Assembly: GCF_024181725.1 (NCBI RefSeq)
Contig: NZ_CP028908.1
Span: 4,701,501 to 4,765,500 of the forward strand
From: Bradyrhizobium sp. WD16
GTDB lineage: Bacteria; Pseudomonadota; Alphaproteobacteria; Rhizobiales; Xanthobacteraceae
DNA length: 64,000 nucleotides
Direction of reading: 5' to 3'
In this document: positions 34,116 through 42,125 of the stretch, piece by piece
How the letters are laid out: each line of letters begins with the position of its first letter
Position numbering within the stretch: position 1 is the stretch's first letter
Program-made: the position numbers and the translations under genes
Notes under the pieces: generated by a model
Seen by the model: only the letters and a program-made list of their open reading frames with translations
What the model was told of the DNA's origin: nothing
Database searches by the model: none

Positions 34116-35063
34116 TCACGTCGCGACGCCGAGCATGATGCCGATGTTCTGGACTGCCGCGCCCGAGGCGCCCTTGCCGAGATTGTCGAGCCGGGCGACC
34201 AGCACCGCCTGGCGGTGCTGGTCGTTGGCGTAAACCCGCAATTCGAGCAGGTTGGTGTCGTTGAGCGCGAGCGCGTCGATCCGTCCCGCCTTCATCGAGG
34301 CGTCGTCGGACGGCACCACCTTGACGTACTGGGCGCCGGCATAGTGTTTCGCCAGCGCGGCCTCGAGATCCTTGGCGGCCGGCTTGCCGGGCAGGGTGTC
34401 GAGATGCAGCGGCACCGACACCAGCATGCCCTTGCGGAAATTGCCGATCGACGGCACGAAGATCGGCCGCCGCGTCAGGCCGCTGTATTTCTGCAGCTCG
34501 GGCAGATGCTTGTGCTCGAGGCCGAGGCCGTAGAGCTCGAACGCCGGTGCCCGCCCGGCTTCATAGGCCTCGATCATCGATTTGCCGCCGCCGGAATAGC
34601 CGGACACGGCGTTCACCGTCACTGGATAGTCGGCCGGGATCAGCCCGGCGACGACCAGCGGATGCAACAGGGCGATGCCGCCGGTCGGGTAGCAGCCCGG
34701 ATTGGACACCCGCTTTGCCTTGGCGATCGCCTCGGCCTGACCGGCGTTCAGTTCGGGGAAGCCGAAGGTCCAGCCTTCGGCCACCCGATGGGCCGAGGAG
34801 GCGTCGAGAATCCGCGGCGCCCGCGGCCCGAGCTGGTCGGCCAGCGCCACCGCCTCCCTGGCGGCATCATCGGGCAGGCACAGCACCACGAGATCGACCT
34901 CGGCCATCAGCGCCTTGCGCGCCGCCGGATCCTTGCGCCGCTCCGGGGCGATCGAGCGGACCGAAAGCCCCGCCACGCCGGCGAGGCGATCGCGGATCTC
35001 GATGCCGGTGGTGCCGGCTTCGCCGTCGATGAAGAGGGTGGGCCTGGTCGAGGGCGCAGCCAT
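34116..35063 (-). CDS. argC: N-acetyl-gamma-glutamyl-phosphate reductase, type 2
   Basis: The 315-residue protein has the NADP fold FIDGEAGTTGIEIRDRL and active-site cysteine in VSNPGCYPTGGIALLHPL, the short type-2 form found in alphaproteobacteria. It catalyses the third step of arginine synthesis. The ATG at 35063 has GGGAGAAG upstream; the frame extends further but without conservation. A Rho-independent terminator lies 39 bp upstream, so argC has its own promoter or depends on read-through. Confidence 0.94.
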   Translation of the reverse strand: MAAPSTRPTLFIDGEAGTTGIEIRDRLAGVAGLSVRSIAPERRKDPAARKALMAEVDLVVLCLPDDAAREAVALADQLGPRAPRILDASSAHRVAEGWTFGFPELNAGQAEAIAKAKRVSNPGCYPTGGIALLHPLVVAGLIPADYPVTVNAVSGYSGGGKSMIEAYEAGRAPAFELYGLGLEHKHLPELQKYSGLTRRPIFVPSIGNFRKGMLVSVPLHLDTLPGKPAAKDLEAALAKHYAGAQYVKVVPSDDASMKAGRIDALALNDTNLLELRVYANDQHRQAVLVARLDNLGKGASGAAVQNIGIMLGVAT

Positions 35064-35101
35064 GTGCTTCTCCCGCGTGATGACGATGTGAGTGGACAAA
35101 C

Positions 35102-35132
35102 AAAAAAGCCGCGCTCGGGATCGGCGCGGCTT
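35102..35132 (-). terminator. Rho-independent terminator upstream of argC
   Basis: Read on the minus strand, a perfect 9-bp stem AAGCCGCGC/GCGCGGCTT closes a 9-nt loop and is followed by a T-run. It would end a transcript arriving from the right, now the nuclease-NTPase gene. It may be the relic terminator of the gene that preceded argC before the island entered. Confidence 0.85.
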
Positions 35133-35135
35133 CAA

Positions 35136-35448
35136 GCGACTTCGGATGCATTCATGCAGCCATCATCGCTCCCGCGCGCGCGGCGCCGGACGGCGGAGAC
35201 GACGGTTCTGGCCACACTTGATCATGGCCGGCGACATAGCGCCGCCGGAAGGAACTGTCAACGGCGGGAGCGGGGAGAGCCGCCCGGCTCCGGCGCCCCG
35301 CCCCGTTCGGCTATCAGATTCACATATCCGGGGGGCGGCAAGGAGCGAAAAGTTCCACTCTGAGCTTCATTCTTGTCATTGCCGGGCTTGACACAGTTGC
35401 CTCCCGCTAGCGGGCCGCAGCACGCCTGCAGTGACACGTTCATGAGAT
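35136..35448. other. Intergenic junction between argC terminator and the fusion gene
   Basis: No gene is visible. The left half is GC-rich, and around 35376 there is a motif CATTGCCGGGCTTGACAC like dispersed repeats of bradyrhizobia. From about 35440 the composition drops to that of the acquired gene. The island junction is probably here. Confidence 0.45.
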
Positions 35449-38373
35449 TCAAGCCGTGGCAGCAGTGAGAACTCGACGGACCTGTAAGCCTCGTCCTCTA
35501 GGGTCGATATTTAGCTCAACTTTGAGTGTCGCGCCGAGTTCGAAAGAGGCCCTATCTTGCTCGGGCAGAATAGATACGTGAAAAAATGCGTCTTGCCCCA
35601 TGCTCGGCACATGGACGAATCCGTATCCGCGATCCTCGAAGATCTTTATAACAACCGCGTCGACTAGCTTTGCAGCGGCATCGTGCGCAACTTGAGTTCG
35701 ATGAACGTTCGATATTGAGATGCCACGGGGGCCGCGGGATACATCTACGACCATGACGTCGCCATCGTGTACGCTGCCTACTCCTGATTTTGACAACACT
35801 GATGCATGCAGGAAGGCGGACTCGCCCAGTTGTTCGACGGCTGCGAATCCATAACCTTTATTTTCATCGAACCAATCAACTACGGCATTTGCCCTTTCAA
35901 TGACGACTCCGTGCTTGGCACTGACTTTTACGGCGTCACGCGTAGACAGCTCTGCCTCTGACGTGCCGCCAGAGAACTTCAAGATATCAGCAGTCACTTC
36001 TTTTTGAACTTTATATTGGCTCGATTCTGGCACGCGCCCAAATTTCGAATCTTCATCGATTAGAAAGGCGGCAAAAGTCTCCCGCACCTTCTTCATGCGA
36101 ACGTCAATTGCTTCACTTGACTCGGCGTGGCCGCGAATTTGTTTTGCGATATCGGCATTTGCCATGATGGCTGTTAGAGCCATCTGCTCAAAGTAAATCG
36201 GATTGTAGAGAGCCAACTCTAGGTGCGTCAGCCCGCTGTATGTTATTGCAGCGCCCTGGGACGGAGCGAGGTTGCCTTTTGATGGGTCGTGCGCCTCAAC
36301 TAGCGAGGCCTGCATTAGCGAAGACAGCGCGCTTTCGACGGCCGTTTCGGCGAAGCCCATTCCATCAAAATACTGGGCAATGGATGCCGTAGATAAGTAT
36401 CGACTGTCATCGGAGGACCGCGCGTCGTGTGTCGCTTTCAGAAGACCGAGAATTCTTACGTTTAGAAGCGGAGATTGAGCAATCTCTGTGCTCACGTCGA
36501 ACATCGGAAAAACAGAGTGAGCATCGCCGCGTTTATAGAAATTGTAGTCTCCCAAAATCAGAGTGAGCATAAACCGGTCAGCTGACAAGGGCTGCTGATC
36601 GCCTGCAACATATGACCTGAGGAGATCCTCGATGTTTAGCGCCGACGAAGTTATGACGCGCCGAGCCAGCGCGAGGGTTCGACGGATATTGTAGTTTGCC
36701 AGGCTTCCAAGCCTGTTTGAAATGTAGTCTTGCAGCACGAAGATATCTTCGATCGCGGAGGCAAATGCCTCAAGGCTTTCTAGCTTAACTCGAAAATTGC
36801 CGGCGTCGTAGACGCCAGCAGTTTTTCCAGTCGGTTTGATTTTCGCCTTCAGATACTCAAGCCGCTTTCGAAAGATTTCACGCGGAGGCGGGGTCGGTAG
36901 GAAGTATGATTTCGAAGAATAGATGTTGAATATCTCAGTTTTCGAAAACGCCCAGGCGGAGCGATCGGTCAACGGAAACAACAGGAGGCAATGGGTGACG
37001 TGTCTCCTTAGGCTCTGAAAGTATTGGAACAACGTCTCTTTGAACTGGGCGGAAAATTCGTCTGTGTTGTCGACAACAAAGATTGGGAGGCGTTTTCGGT
37101 TTTCCACGATGTCAATGAGCAGTCGTCGGAGATAACCCTCGCGATCTTGCTCGACCCGCTCATCCATGTAGGTGCCAAACTTCTCCTTGAAGGCATTCTT
37201 GTCTCGCTTGTAAAGCTCAGCGTCGACGCCCTCGCTGCGCTTGACATATTCCTGATAGTACAAGCCGAGCAGCTGATCCCAGTTTGGAAAGCCCTTAGGA
37301 TAGAGCTCTTTCTCGATCTTTGAGATGATATCGTTCGTAAACCAAGCCGGTGACGTGCCTGTATCGCCTGTGGCGTCCAATGCATTAACGTTCACCACGA
37401 CGCAGCGCTCCCGTACATTGTGGGGAAGCGTCGCTTTGAAAAAGCGCTCTAGGAATGTCGTCTTACCGGCTCCAGACGGTCCGACAATGAACACGGTGTC
37501 CCCGTGCTTGTCCGTTATCGTGCTTGAAATGAGCTGCTGGAGACTCTCGTCGACCTGCTTATCGAGCGGGCTGATATTCCCGAGCACGTAGGTAGTCAAT
37601 TTTTCAAGAGCGAAATCGGCGATACGGCTTTCTTTTGTCTCGACGAAGCACTCAATGAGCATGTCCGGATCAGACTCGCCCGCCATTCCCGCAAAGAACG
37701 AATTGAATATTCTGTCCAGATCGAAGGCAATCTGCGACTTCTGGTTGGGGTGAATGTCGGAATCTGTGAAAGCTGAATGAAGACCAAGCGTCAGTAGCAA
37801 TCGCCGATCATGAATCTTGTCGAAAATGTGCTTGTACAACGAGCCTCGATAACCTTCTTTCGACGCCAGCTCGAAAAATGATGCAAAATCGTCTGCGATC
37901 GACCGCAGATTTGGAAACACGATCGCTTCCTTGGTCTTGTAGTTTTCGTTGGGAATGTATGGCCTAAAGAATATCCACGTTGTTCCGTCGGTAACGACAG
38001 CTAGCTGTATGCCATCCGGCGCGCAATAGGACGCGGCCTGTTCTATCCCGTCGATGCATTTTTTAAGCGCGGGACCAGATATCTTGTAGAGCGACTTAGA
38101 TTTGGCACTTGTCGCAAGCTCCAGAGCGCCTTGACGCTTTGCTTCAATCACGAGTGCAGGCCGATTGTCGTCGCTCACTACGTAGTCGGAATATCCGTTG
38201 TCGTTCTTGCGCTCGGCAGACAGATCGGCATGATCCCAGCTTAGCACTTCCGTGAAAAACCTGACTATTAATTGGAGCTTGGCGTCTTCTTCCGTGATTA
38301 TTGTGTCCAAGCGTGGCTCAACATCATCGATCAGAGCGACGGCGCGCGCATAGGAGGCATCTAGAGCAGACAT
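35449..38373 (-). CDS. HsdR-like nuclease / P-loop NTPase / double cold-shock fusion protein (putative defence)
   Basis: This single 974-residue protein has three recognisable parts. Residues 20-160 resemble the type I restriction HsdR N-terminal PD-(D/E)XK domain: D63 in NGYSDYVV, then E77-x-K79 in LVIEAKRQG, with E54 before. Residues about 265-600 form a P-loop NTPase, with Walker A GPSGAGKTT (298-306), Walker B IFVVDNTDE (431-439) and a helical follow-on. Residues 826-890 and 902-968 are two cold-shock-type OB folds, with RNP1-like KGYGFAAV (839-846) and RGYGFVHV (915-922) and RNP2-like AFLHASVL and AFFHVSIL. Codon use and AT content differ from neighbouring core genes. No methyltransferase or specificity gene is nearby. 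A nucleic-acid-sensing defence ATPase is inferred, not shown. Confidence 0.85.
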   Translation of the reverse strand: MSALDASYARAVALIDDVEPRLDTIITEEDAKLQLIVRFFTEVLSWDHADLSAERKNDNGYSDYVVSDDNRPALVIEAKRQGALELATSAKSKSLYKISGPALKKCIDGIEQAASYCAPDGIQLAVVTDGTTWIFFRPYIPNENYKTKEAIVFPNLRSIADDFASFFELASKEGYRGSLYKHIFDKIHDRRLLLTLGLHSAFTDSDIHPNQKSQIAFDLDRIFNSFFAGMAGESDPDMLIECFVETKESRIADFALEKLTTYVLGNISPLDKQVDESLQQLISSTITDKHGDTVFIVGPSGAGKTTFLERFFKATLPHNVRERCVVVNVNALDATGDTGTSPAWFTNDIISKIEKELYPKGFPNWDQLLGLYYQEYVKRSEGVDAELYKRDKNAFKEKFGTYMDERVEQDREGYLRRLLIDIVENRKRLPIFVVDNTDEFSAQFKETLFQYFQSLRRHVTHCLLLFPLTDRSAWAFSKTEIFNIYSSKSYFLPTPPPREIFRKRLEYLKAKIKPTGKTAGVYDAGNFRVKLESLEAFASAIEDIFVLQDYISNRLGSLANYNIRRTLALARRVITSSALNIEDLLRSYVAGDQQPLSADRFMLTLILGDYNFYKRGDAHSVFPMFDVSTEIAQSPLLNVRILGLLKATHDARSSDDSRYLSTASIAQYFDGMGFAETAVESALSSLMQASLVEAHDPSKGNLAPSQGAAITYSGLTHLELALYNPIYFEQMALTAIMANADIAKQIRGHAESSEAIDVRMKKVRETFAAFLIDEDSKFGRVPESSQYKVQKEVTADILKFSGGTSEAELSTRDAVKVSAKHGVVIERANAVVDWFDENKGYGFAAVEQLGESAFLHASVLSKSGVGSVHDGDVMVVDVSRGPRGISISNVHRTQVAHDAAAKLVDAVVIKIFEDRGYGFVHVPSMGQDAFFHVSILPEQDRASFELGATLKVELNIDPRGRGLQVRRVLTAATA

Positions 38374-39128
38374 AAAGGCGGCTCACATCTTTGAAGCGGT
38401 TCGTTGCCCGCTATCTCAGCGTTGATGATAGCAACGCTGGGATGATGCCGCTACTTTTGATTGTTAGGTGTCGGCGGGTGGGCTTGGTCGTCGCCTCTTC
38501 AATCTGGGCGCTCTATTTGAGGACGCGACGATGGCATCGATTGCTCGCCTGGCTGCGCTCGCCATGCGCGCGTCTCCAGCGTCAATCGACCTCGACACTT
38601 CTCGAGCAGCCTCGCCAGCCTGCGCGTCTGCTTGGCGCTCCCGACCTTGGTACCCATGTCGATCTCCCGTCATTCACTACGGGCAAACCAGCTATATCCT
38701 CCCCGAAATTAGGACAATCAACGCGATGCGCCCGAGTTAACGGGGTGTTTTGCGCCTCGCTGGGCGATGCACCGGAGCGGGTGGGCTGGGTGGTGCTGGC
38801 GGGCGGCTGGCCGCCCCACCAGCCGCAGGGCCGCCCGCCGGGCGCTGGGCCGGGCTTGGCCGGGGTTGGTAGCCGTTCTGGGGGCTCGCCGGGACTCGCA
38901 TAAAGTCGCCTGGGAGCGTTTTGGCGGTCGGGCCGTACCCCAACCGCGCCCGGGCACCGAAATGGGGCTGCCATGGCTGCTGCCATGCGCCAAACGGGCA
39001 TAGCCGCCCACTATGTTGGCAACCAGCGAACAACACTGCCCGCAAACTGCAACTTTTGCGCAATCAGGGCGCGCAGGCGCGTCGCGGTCATGATAGTTGA
39101 CGGGGCTGGCTGAACTTCAGGAGTTTCC
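38374..39128. other. Intergenic region with no convincing gene
   Basis: All frames here look non-coding or decayed. The best candidate is a 52-codon minus-strand frame at 38499-38657 (MGTKVGSAKQTRRLARLL) with a good GGGAG site, but an overlapping frame looks more protein-like downstream, suggesting a frameshifted small gene. 38740-38990 is a very GC-rich glycine/proline-biased stretch with no recognisable product. Confidence 0.4.
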
Positions 39129-39806
39129 GTGGGCGAAGCGGAGGACGATGAAGACCAAGAGATCGAGTACGGCAGAGAGTATGCGCACACTGCCGACGAC
39201 GCGCTTGCGGAGGCCAGAAAGCTGATCGCCCCGTTAGGCGACAGTGATGTCTGGCCGGACTGGCAGAGTGGCGTACCAAGGTTTCTGAGGCGCACGGTTT
39301 GGACGCCGAGATTTCACCTTGGAAAGGTCCGCCACGATCGCAGAAAGGTTCAGGCAACTGTCAGGTATCCGTGGGTCAAGCCGCGCCTCCTCTCGGAGCT
39401 GAGAGACAACTACGGCCTGTTGCCGTCATCGAGATACTCAAGTGAGTGGTATGGAGTGTATCGGGTGTTCGTACAGGGTATCTCGATAGGCCGATTCTGC
39501 GGAGTGGACCCGACGGGTACGATTTACATCGGCCGAGCGGGCAGCAAGCGGGGCTGGTCGATTCTGAGAACCCGGCTCATGCAGCTTGCGAAGCGAGAGC
39601 ATCACGTCATTCAGGCATGGGATCATTGCGCTGCGCGGCAGAAGCAATATCCCTGGTCTTCGCTGGCAGTCGATTGGGCCTATACTCAGCACTGGGTTGA
39701 TCACAAGGGCGAGGAGGTCATTGGAGCGCCGCGAGCCGAGAGCTGGCTGCTCGAATCGTACAACGATTGCTTTGGCGAATATCCGCCGATGAACGAGAAG
39801 GGTTGA
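39129..39806 (+). CDS. GIY-YIG-superfamily protein
   Basis: The 225-residue protein starts at a GTG with CAGGAG upstream. Its central and C-terminal part has the GIY-YIG pattern: YGVYRVFV, then GTIYIGRAGSKRGWSILRTR with the arginine, and the late glutamate and asparagine region AESWLLESYNDCFGEYPPMN. The first 90 residues are unassigned and acidic. It lies beside the nuclease-NTPase fusion but on the opposite strand with its own ribosome site. A homing-type, repair or defence nuclease are all possible. Confidence 0.75.
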   Translation: MGEAEDDEDQEIEYGREYAHTADDALAEARKLIAPLGDSDVWPDWQSGVPRFLRRTVWTPRFHLGKVRHDRRKVQATVRYPWVKPRLLSELRDNYGLLPSSRYSSEWYGVYRVFVQGISIGRFCGVDPTGTIYIGRAGSKRGWSILRTRLMQLAKREHHVIQAWDHCAARQKQYPWSSLAVDWAYTQHWVDHKGEEVIGAPRAESWLLESYNDCFGEYPPMNEKG

Positions 39807-40359
39807 GCATCTCAGATGGGCAGATCGGATTGTGCGCATCGAGATTGAGCAGCTACTCAGTATGCGAAAGAGCGTGGCAAGCTCGGTTCCCCCGGTCGAG
39901 GACCTGTACCTTCAGGCCGACCGTCACGTTGAGTCTCTCGCGAAGCAGGCCTGCCGAGCATCAAGGTCGAGAACGGTCAGCTGAGCGTGCAGCACGGCAG
40001 CAGCTGGACTGGCTCGGGGGGCGAGGCCATCGCGATGATGGCGTGGTTGTGCGCCTGTCAGCTCGCGGAAGCCTTGCACGCGCGGATCGACGAGATTCGG
40101 GTCGACGAGCTGCGGCGAGGTCTCGTCGTCATGCACCCCAACGACCGTAAGGAGAAGCTGGCCGACATCGACAACCGCATCCGCGCTGGAGCTGGAGGAG
40201 GAGTTCTACATCATCCGCGCCGACGGCAACGGCATCACCATTCCTCGCCGCGACAAGGCTAGCCCGGCCGCCTTGGCGCGCCGAAGCTTCTTAGGGGAGG
40301 CGGCAGGCCGGGCATGACGATGGAGAGGCCGAAGCAGTGGTTTGCCGCGGTTCAGAGGC
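39807..40359. other. Gap with a decayed gene
   Basis: This stretch contains the frameshifted relic described at 39933-40317 and little else. The remaining sequence before the ligase gene has no recognisable terminator or promoter. Confidence 0.4.
39933..40317 (+). pseudogene. Frameshifted small conserved gene
   Basis: One frame reads IKVENGQLSVQHGSSWTGSG, then EAIAMMAWLCACQLAEALHA and ADIDNRIRAG. After a frame change near 40185 a second reads ELEEEFYIIRADGNGITIPR and DKASPAALARRSFLG before a stop. Together they look like one small protein broken by an indel. I do not recognise the family. No start codon is certain. Confidence 0.45.
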
Positions 40360-42024
40360 TCAAGACTGGATCGCCTTGGCCGAGCCGACCTGGTCGCGCA
40401 GCACGAATTTCTGGATCTTGCCGGTCGAGGTCTTGGGCAGCTCGCCGAACACGATGGCCTTGGGCGACTTGAAGCCGGGCAGGTGCTCGCGGCAATAGGC
40501 GACGATGTCCGCCTCGGTGGCGCTCATCCCGGGCTTGAGCTCGACGAAGGCGCAGGGCACCTCGCCCCATTTGCTGTCCGGCTTGGCGACCACCGCGGCG
40601 AACAGGATCGCCGGATGCTTGTAGAGCACGTCCTCGACCTCGACCGACGAGATGTTCTCGCCGCCGGAGATGATGATGTCCTTGGAGCGGTCCTTGATGA
40701 TGACGTAGCCGTCGGCATCGAGCACGCCGAGGTCGCCGGTATGGAACCAGCCACCGGCGAAGGCTTCCTGCGTCGCCTTCTCGTTCTTCAGGTAGCCTTT
40801 CATCACGATATTGCCGCGGAACATGACCTCGCCAATGGTCTCGCCGTCGCGCGGCACCGGCTTCAGGGTCTGCGGATCGAGCACCGTGACGGCTTCCTCC
40901 AGCGGGTAGGGCACGCCCTGGCGCCGCTTGAGCTTCGCGCGCTGGTCGGCGGGCAGATCGTCCCAGCCGGGCTGCTCGGCGCAGACCGAGGCCGGGCCGT
41001 AGACCTCGGTGAGGCCGTAGACGTGGGTGAGGCGGATGCCGATGCGCTCGGCGCCCTCGAGCACCGCGACCGGCGGCGCCGCGCCGGCGATCAGGCCGGT
41101 GACCGGGCGCACCGCCTCGCCCTTGGGCGCCTGCGGCGCATTGATCAGCGTGTTGTAGACGATCGGCGCGCCGCACATGTGGGTGACGCCGTGGCGGGCG
41201 ATCAGTTCGAATATCCTGGCCGGGTCGACCTTGCGCAGGCAGACATTGACGCCGGCGGTCGCCGCCAGCGTCCACGGGAAGCACCAGCCGTTGCAGTGGA
41301 ACATCGGCAGCGTCCACAGATAGACCGGATGCTGGCCGAGCCCGCCCGCCAGCACGTTGCTGACGGCGTTGAGATAGGCGCCGCGGTGGTGGGTGACGAC
41401 GCCCTTGGGATTGCCGGTGGTGCCCGAGGTATAGCTCAGCGCAATGGCATCCCATTCGTCCTGCGGCGTCGCATAGGCGAAGTCCGGATCGCCGGCGGCG
41501 AGGGCGGCCTCGTATTCGATCTCGCCGATCCGCCGGCCGCCGGCGAAGGCTGCATCGTCGACGTCGATCACCAGCGGCTTCGGTCCGGTCATCAGCGCCA
41601 GCGCGTCGCTGGTCACGCTGGCGAATTCCGGGTCGACCAGCAGCACCTTGGCGCCGCCGTGATCGAGCATGAAGGCGATGGCGGAGGCATCGAGGCGGGT
41701 GTTGAGGGTGTTGAGCACCGCATCCGCCATGGGCACGGCGAAATGGGCCTCGTTCATCGCCGGGATATTCGGCAGCATGGTCGCGACGGTGTCGCCGCGC
41801 GTGATGCCGCGGCCGACCAGGAAGGCGGCGAAGCGGCGGCAGCGCGCGAAGGTCTCGGCCCAGGTGAAGCTTTGATCCTCATAGACCGCGCTGGTGAGCT
41901 GCGGATACACCGCGGCGGCGCGCTGCAGGAAACTGACCGGCGACAGCGGGACGTAATTGGCGGCGTTCTTGTCCAGCCCGATGCCGTAGTGGCCTTGGGG
42001 TGAGGGGGGATGGGCTGCACTCAT
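40360..42024 (-). CDS. Acyl-CoA synthetase (AMP-forming)
   Basis: The 554-residue adenylate-forming ligase has the P-loop SYTSGTTGNPKGVVTHHRG, the adenylate motif YGLTEVYGP, GWFHTGDLGVLDADGYVIIK with DRSKDIIISGGENIS, and the C-terminal lysine in KTSTGKIQKF. It resembles medium-chain or aromatic acyl-CoA ligases. The ATG at 42024 has a strong GGAGGA site. It lies 101 bp downstream of the TRAP permease on the same strand, suggesting it activates the acid imported by that transporter. Substrate not readable. Confidence 0.9.
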   Translation of the reverse strand: MSAAHPPSPQGHYGIGLDKNAANYVPLSPVSFLQRAAAVYPQLTSAVYEDQSFTWAETFARCRRFAAFLVGRGITRGDTVATMLPNIPAMNEAHFAVPMADAVLNTLNTRLDASAIAFMLDHGGAKVLLVDPEFASVTSDALALMTGPKPLVIDVDDAAFAGGRRIGEIEYEAALAAGDPDFAYATPQDEWDAIALSYTSGTTGNPKGVVTHHRGAYLNAVSNVLAGGLGQHPVYLWTLPMFHCNGWCFPWTLAATAGVNVCLRKVDPARIFELIARHGVTHMCGAPIVYNTLINAPQAPKGEAVRPVTGLIAGAAPPVAVLEGAERIGIRLTHVYGLTEVYGPASVCAEQPGWDDLPADQRAKLKRRQGVPYPLEEAVTVLDPQTLKPVPRDGETIGEVMFRGNIVMKGYLKNEKATQEAFAGGWFHTGDLGVLDADGYVIIKDRSKDIIISGGENISSVEVEDVLYKHPAILFAAVVAKPDSKWGEVPCAFVELKPGMSATEADIVAYCREHLPGFKSPKAIVFGELPKTSTGKIQKFVLRDQVGSAKAIQS

Positions 42025-42125
42025 GGTCGTTCCTCCGCGCACGCAAATCGAACTCGCAACGACTTATACGGATTCCTGAAAAGCGTTTTTCACAAATTGC
42101 CGTGCGTCGAGGGAAAAATCGCCCC

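Noticed and set aside
35449-38373. Reading the fusion gene as the HsdR subunit of a type I restriction system
   Set aside because: There are no helicase motifs and no HsdM or HsdS genes nearby; only the N-terminal nuclease-like domain is shared.
38391-38903. A 170-codon plus-strand frame upstream of the fusion gene
   Set aside because: Composition is biased and unstructured (glycine/proline-rich end), with no recognisable domain; it overlaps other equally poor frames.
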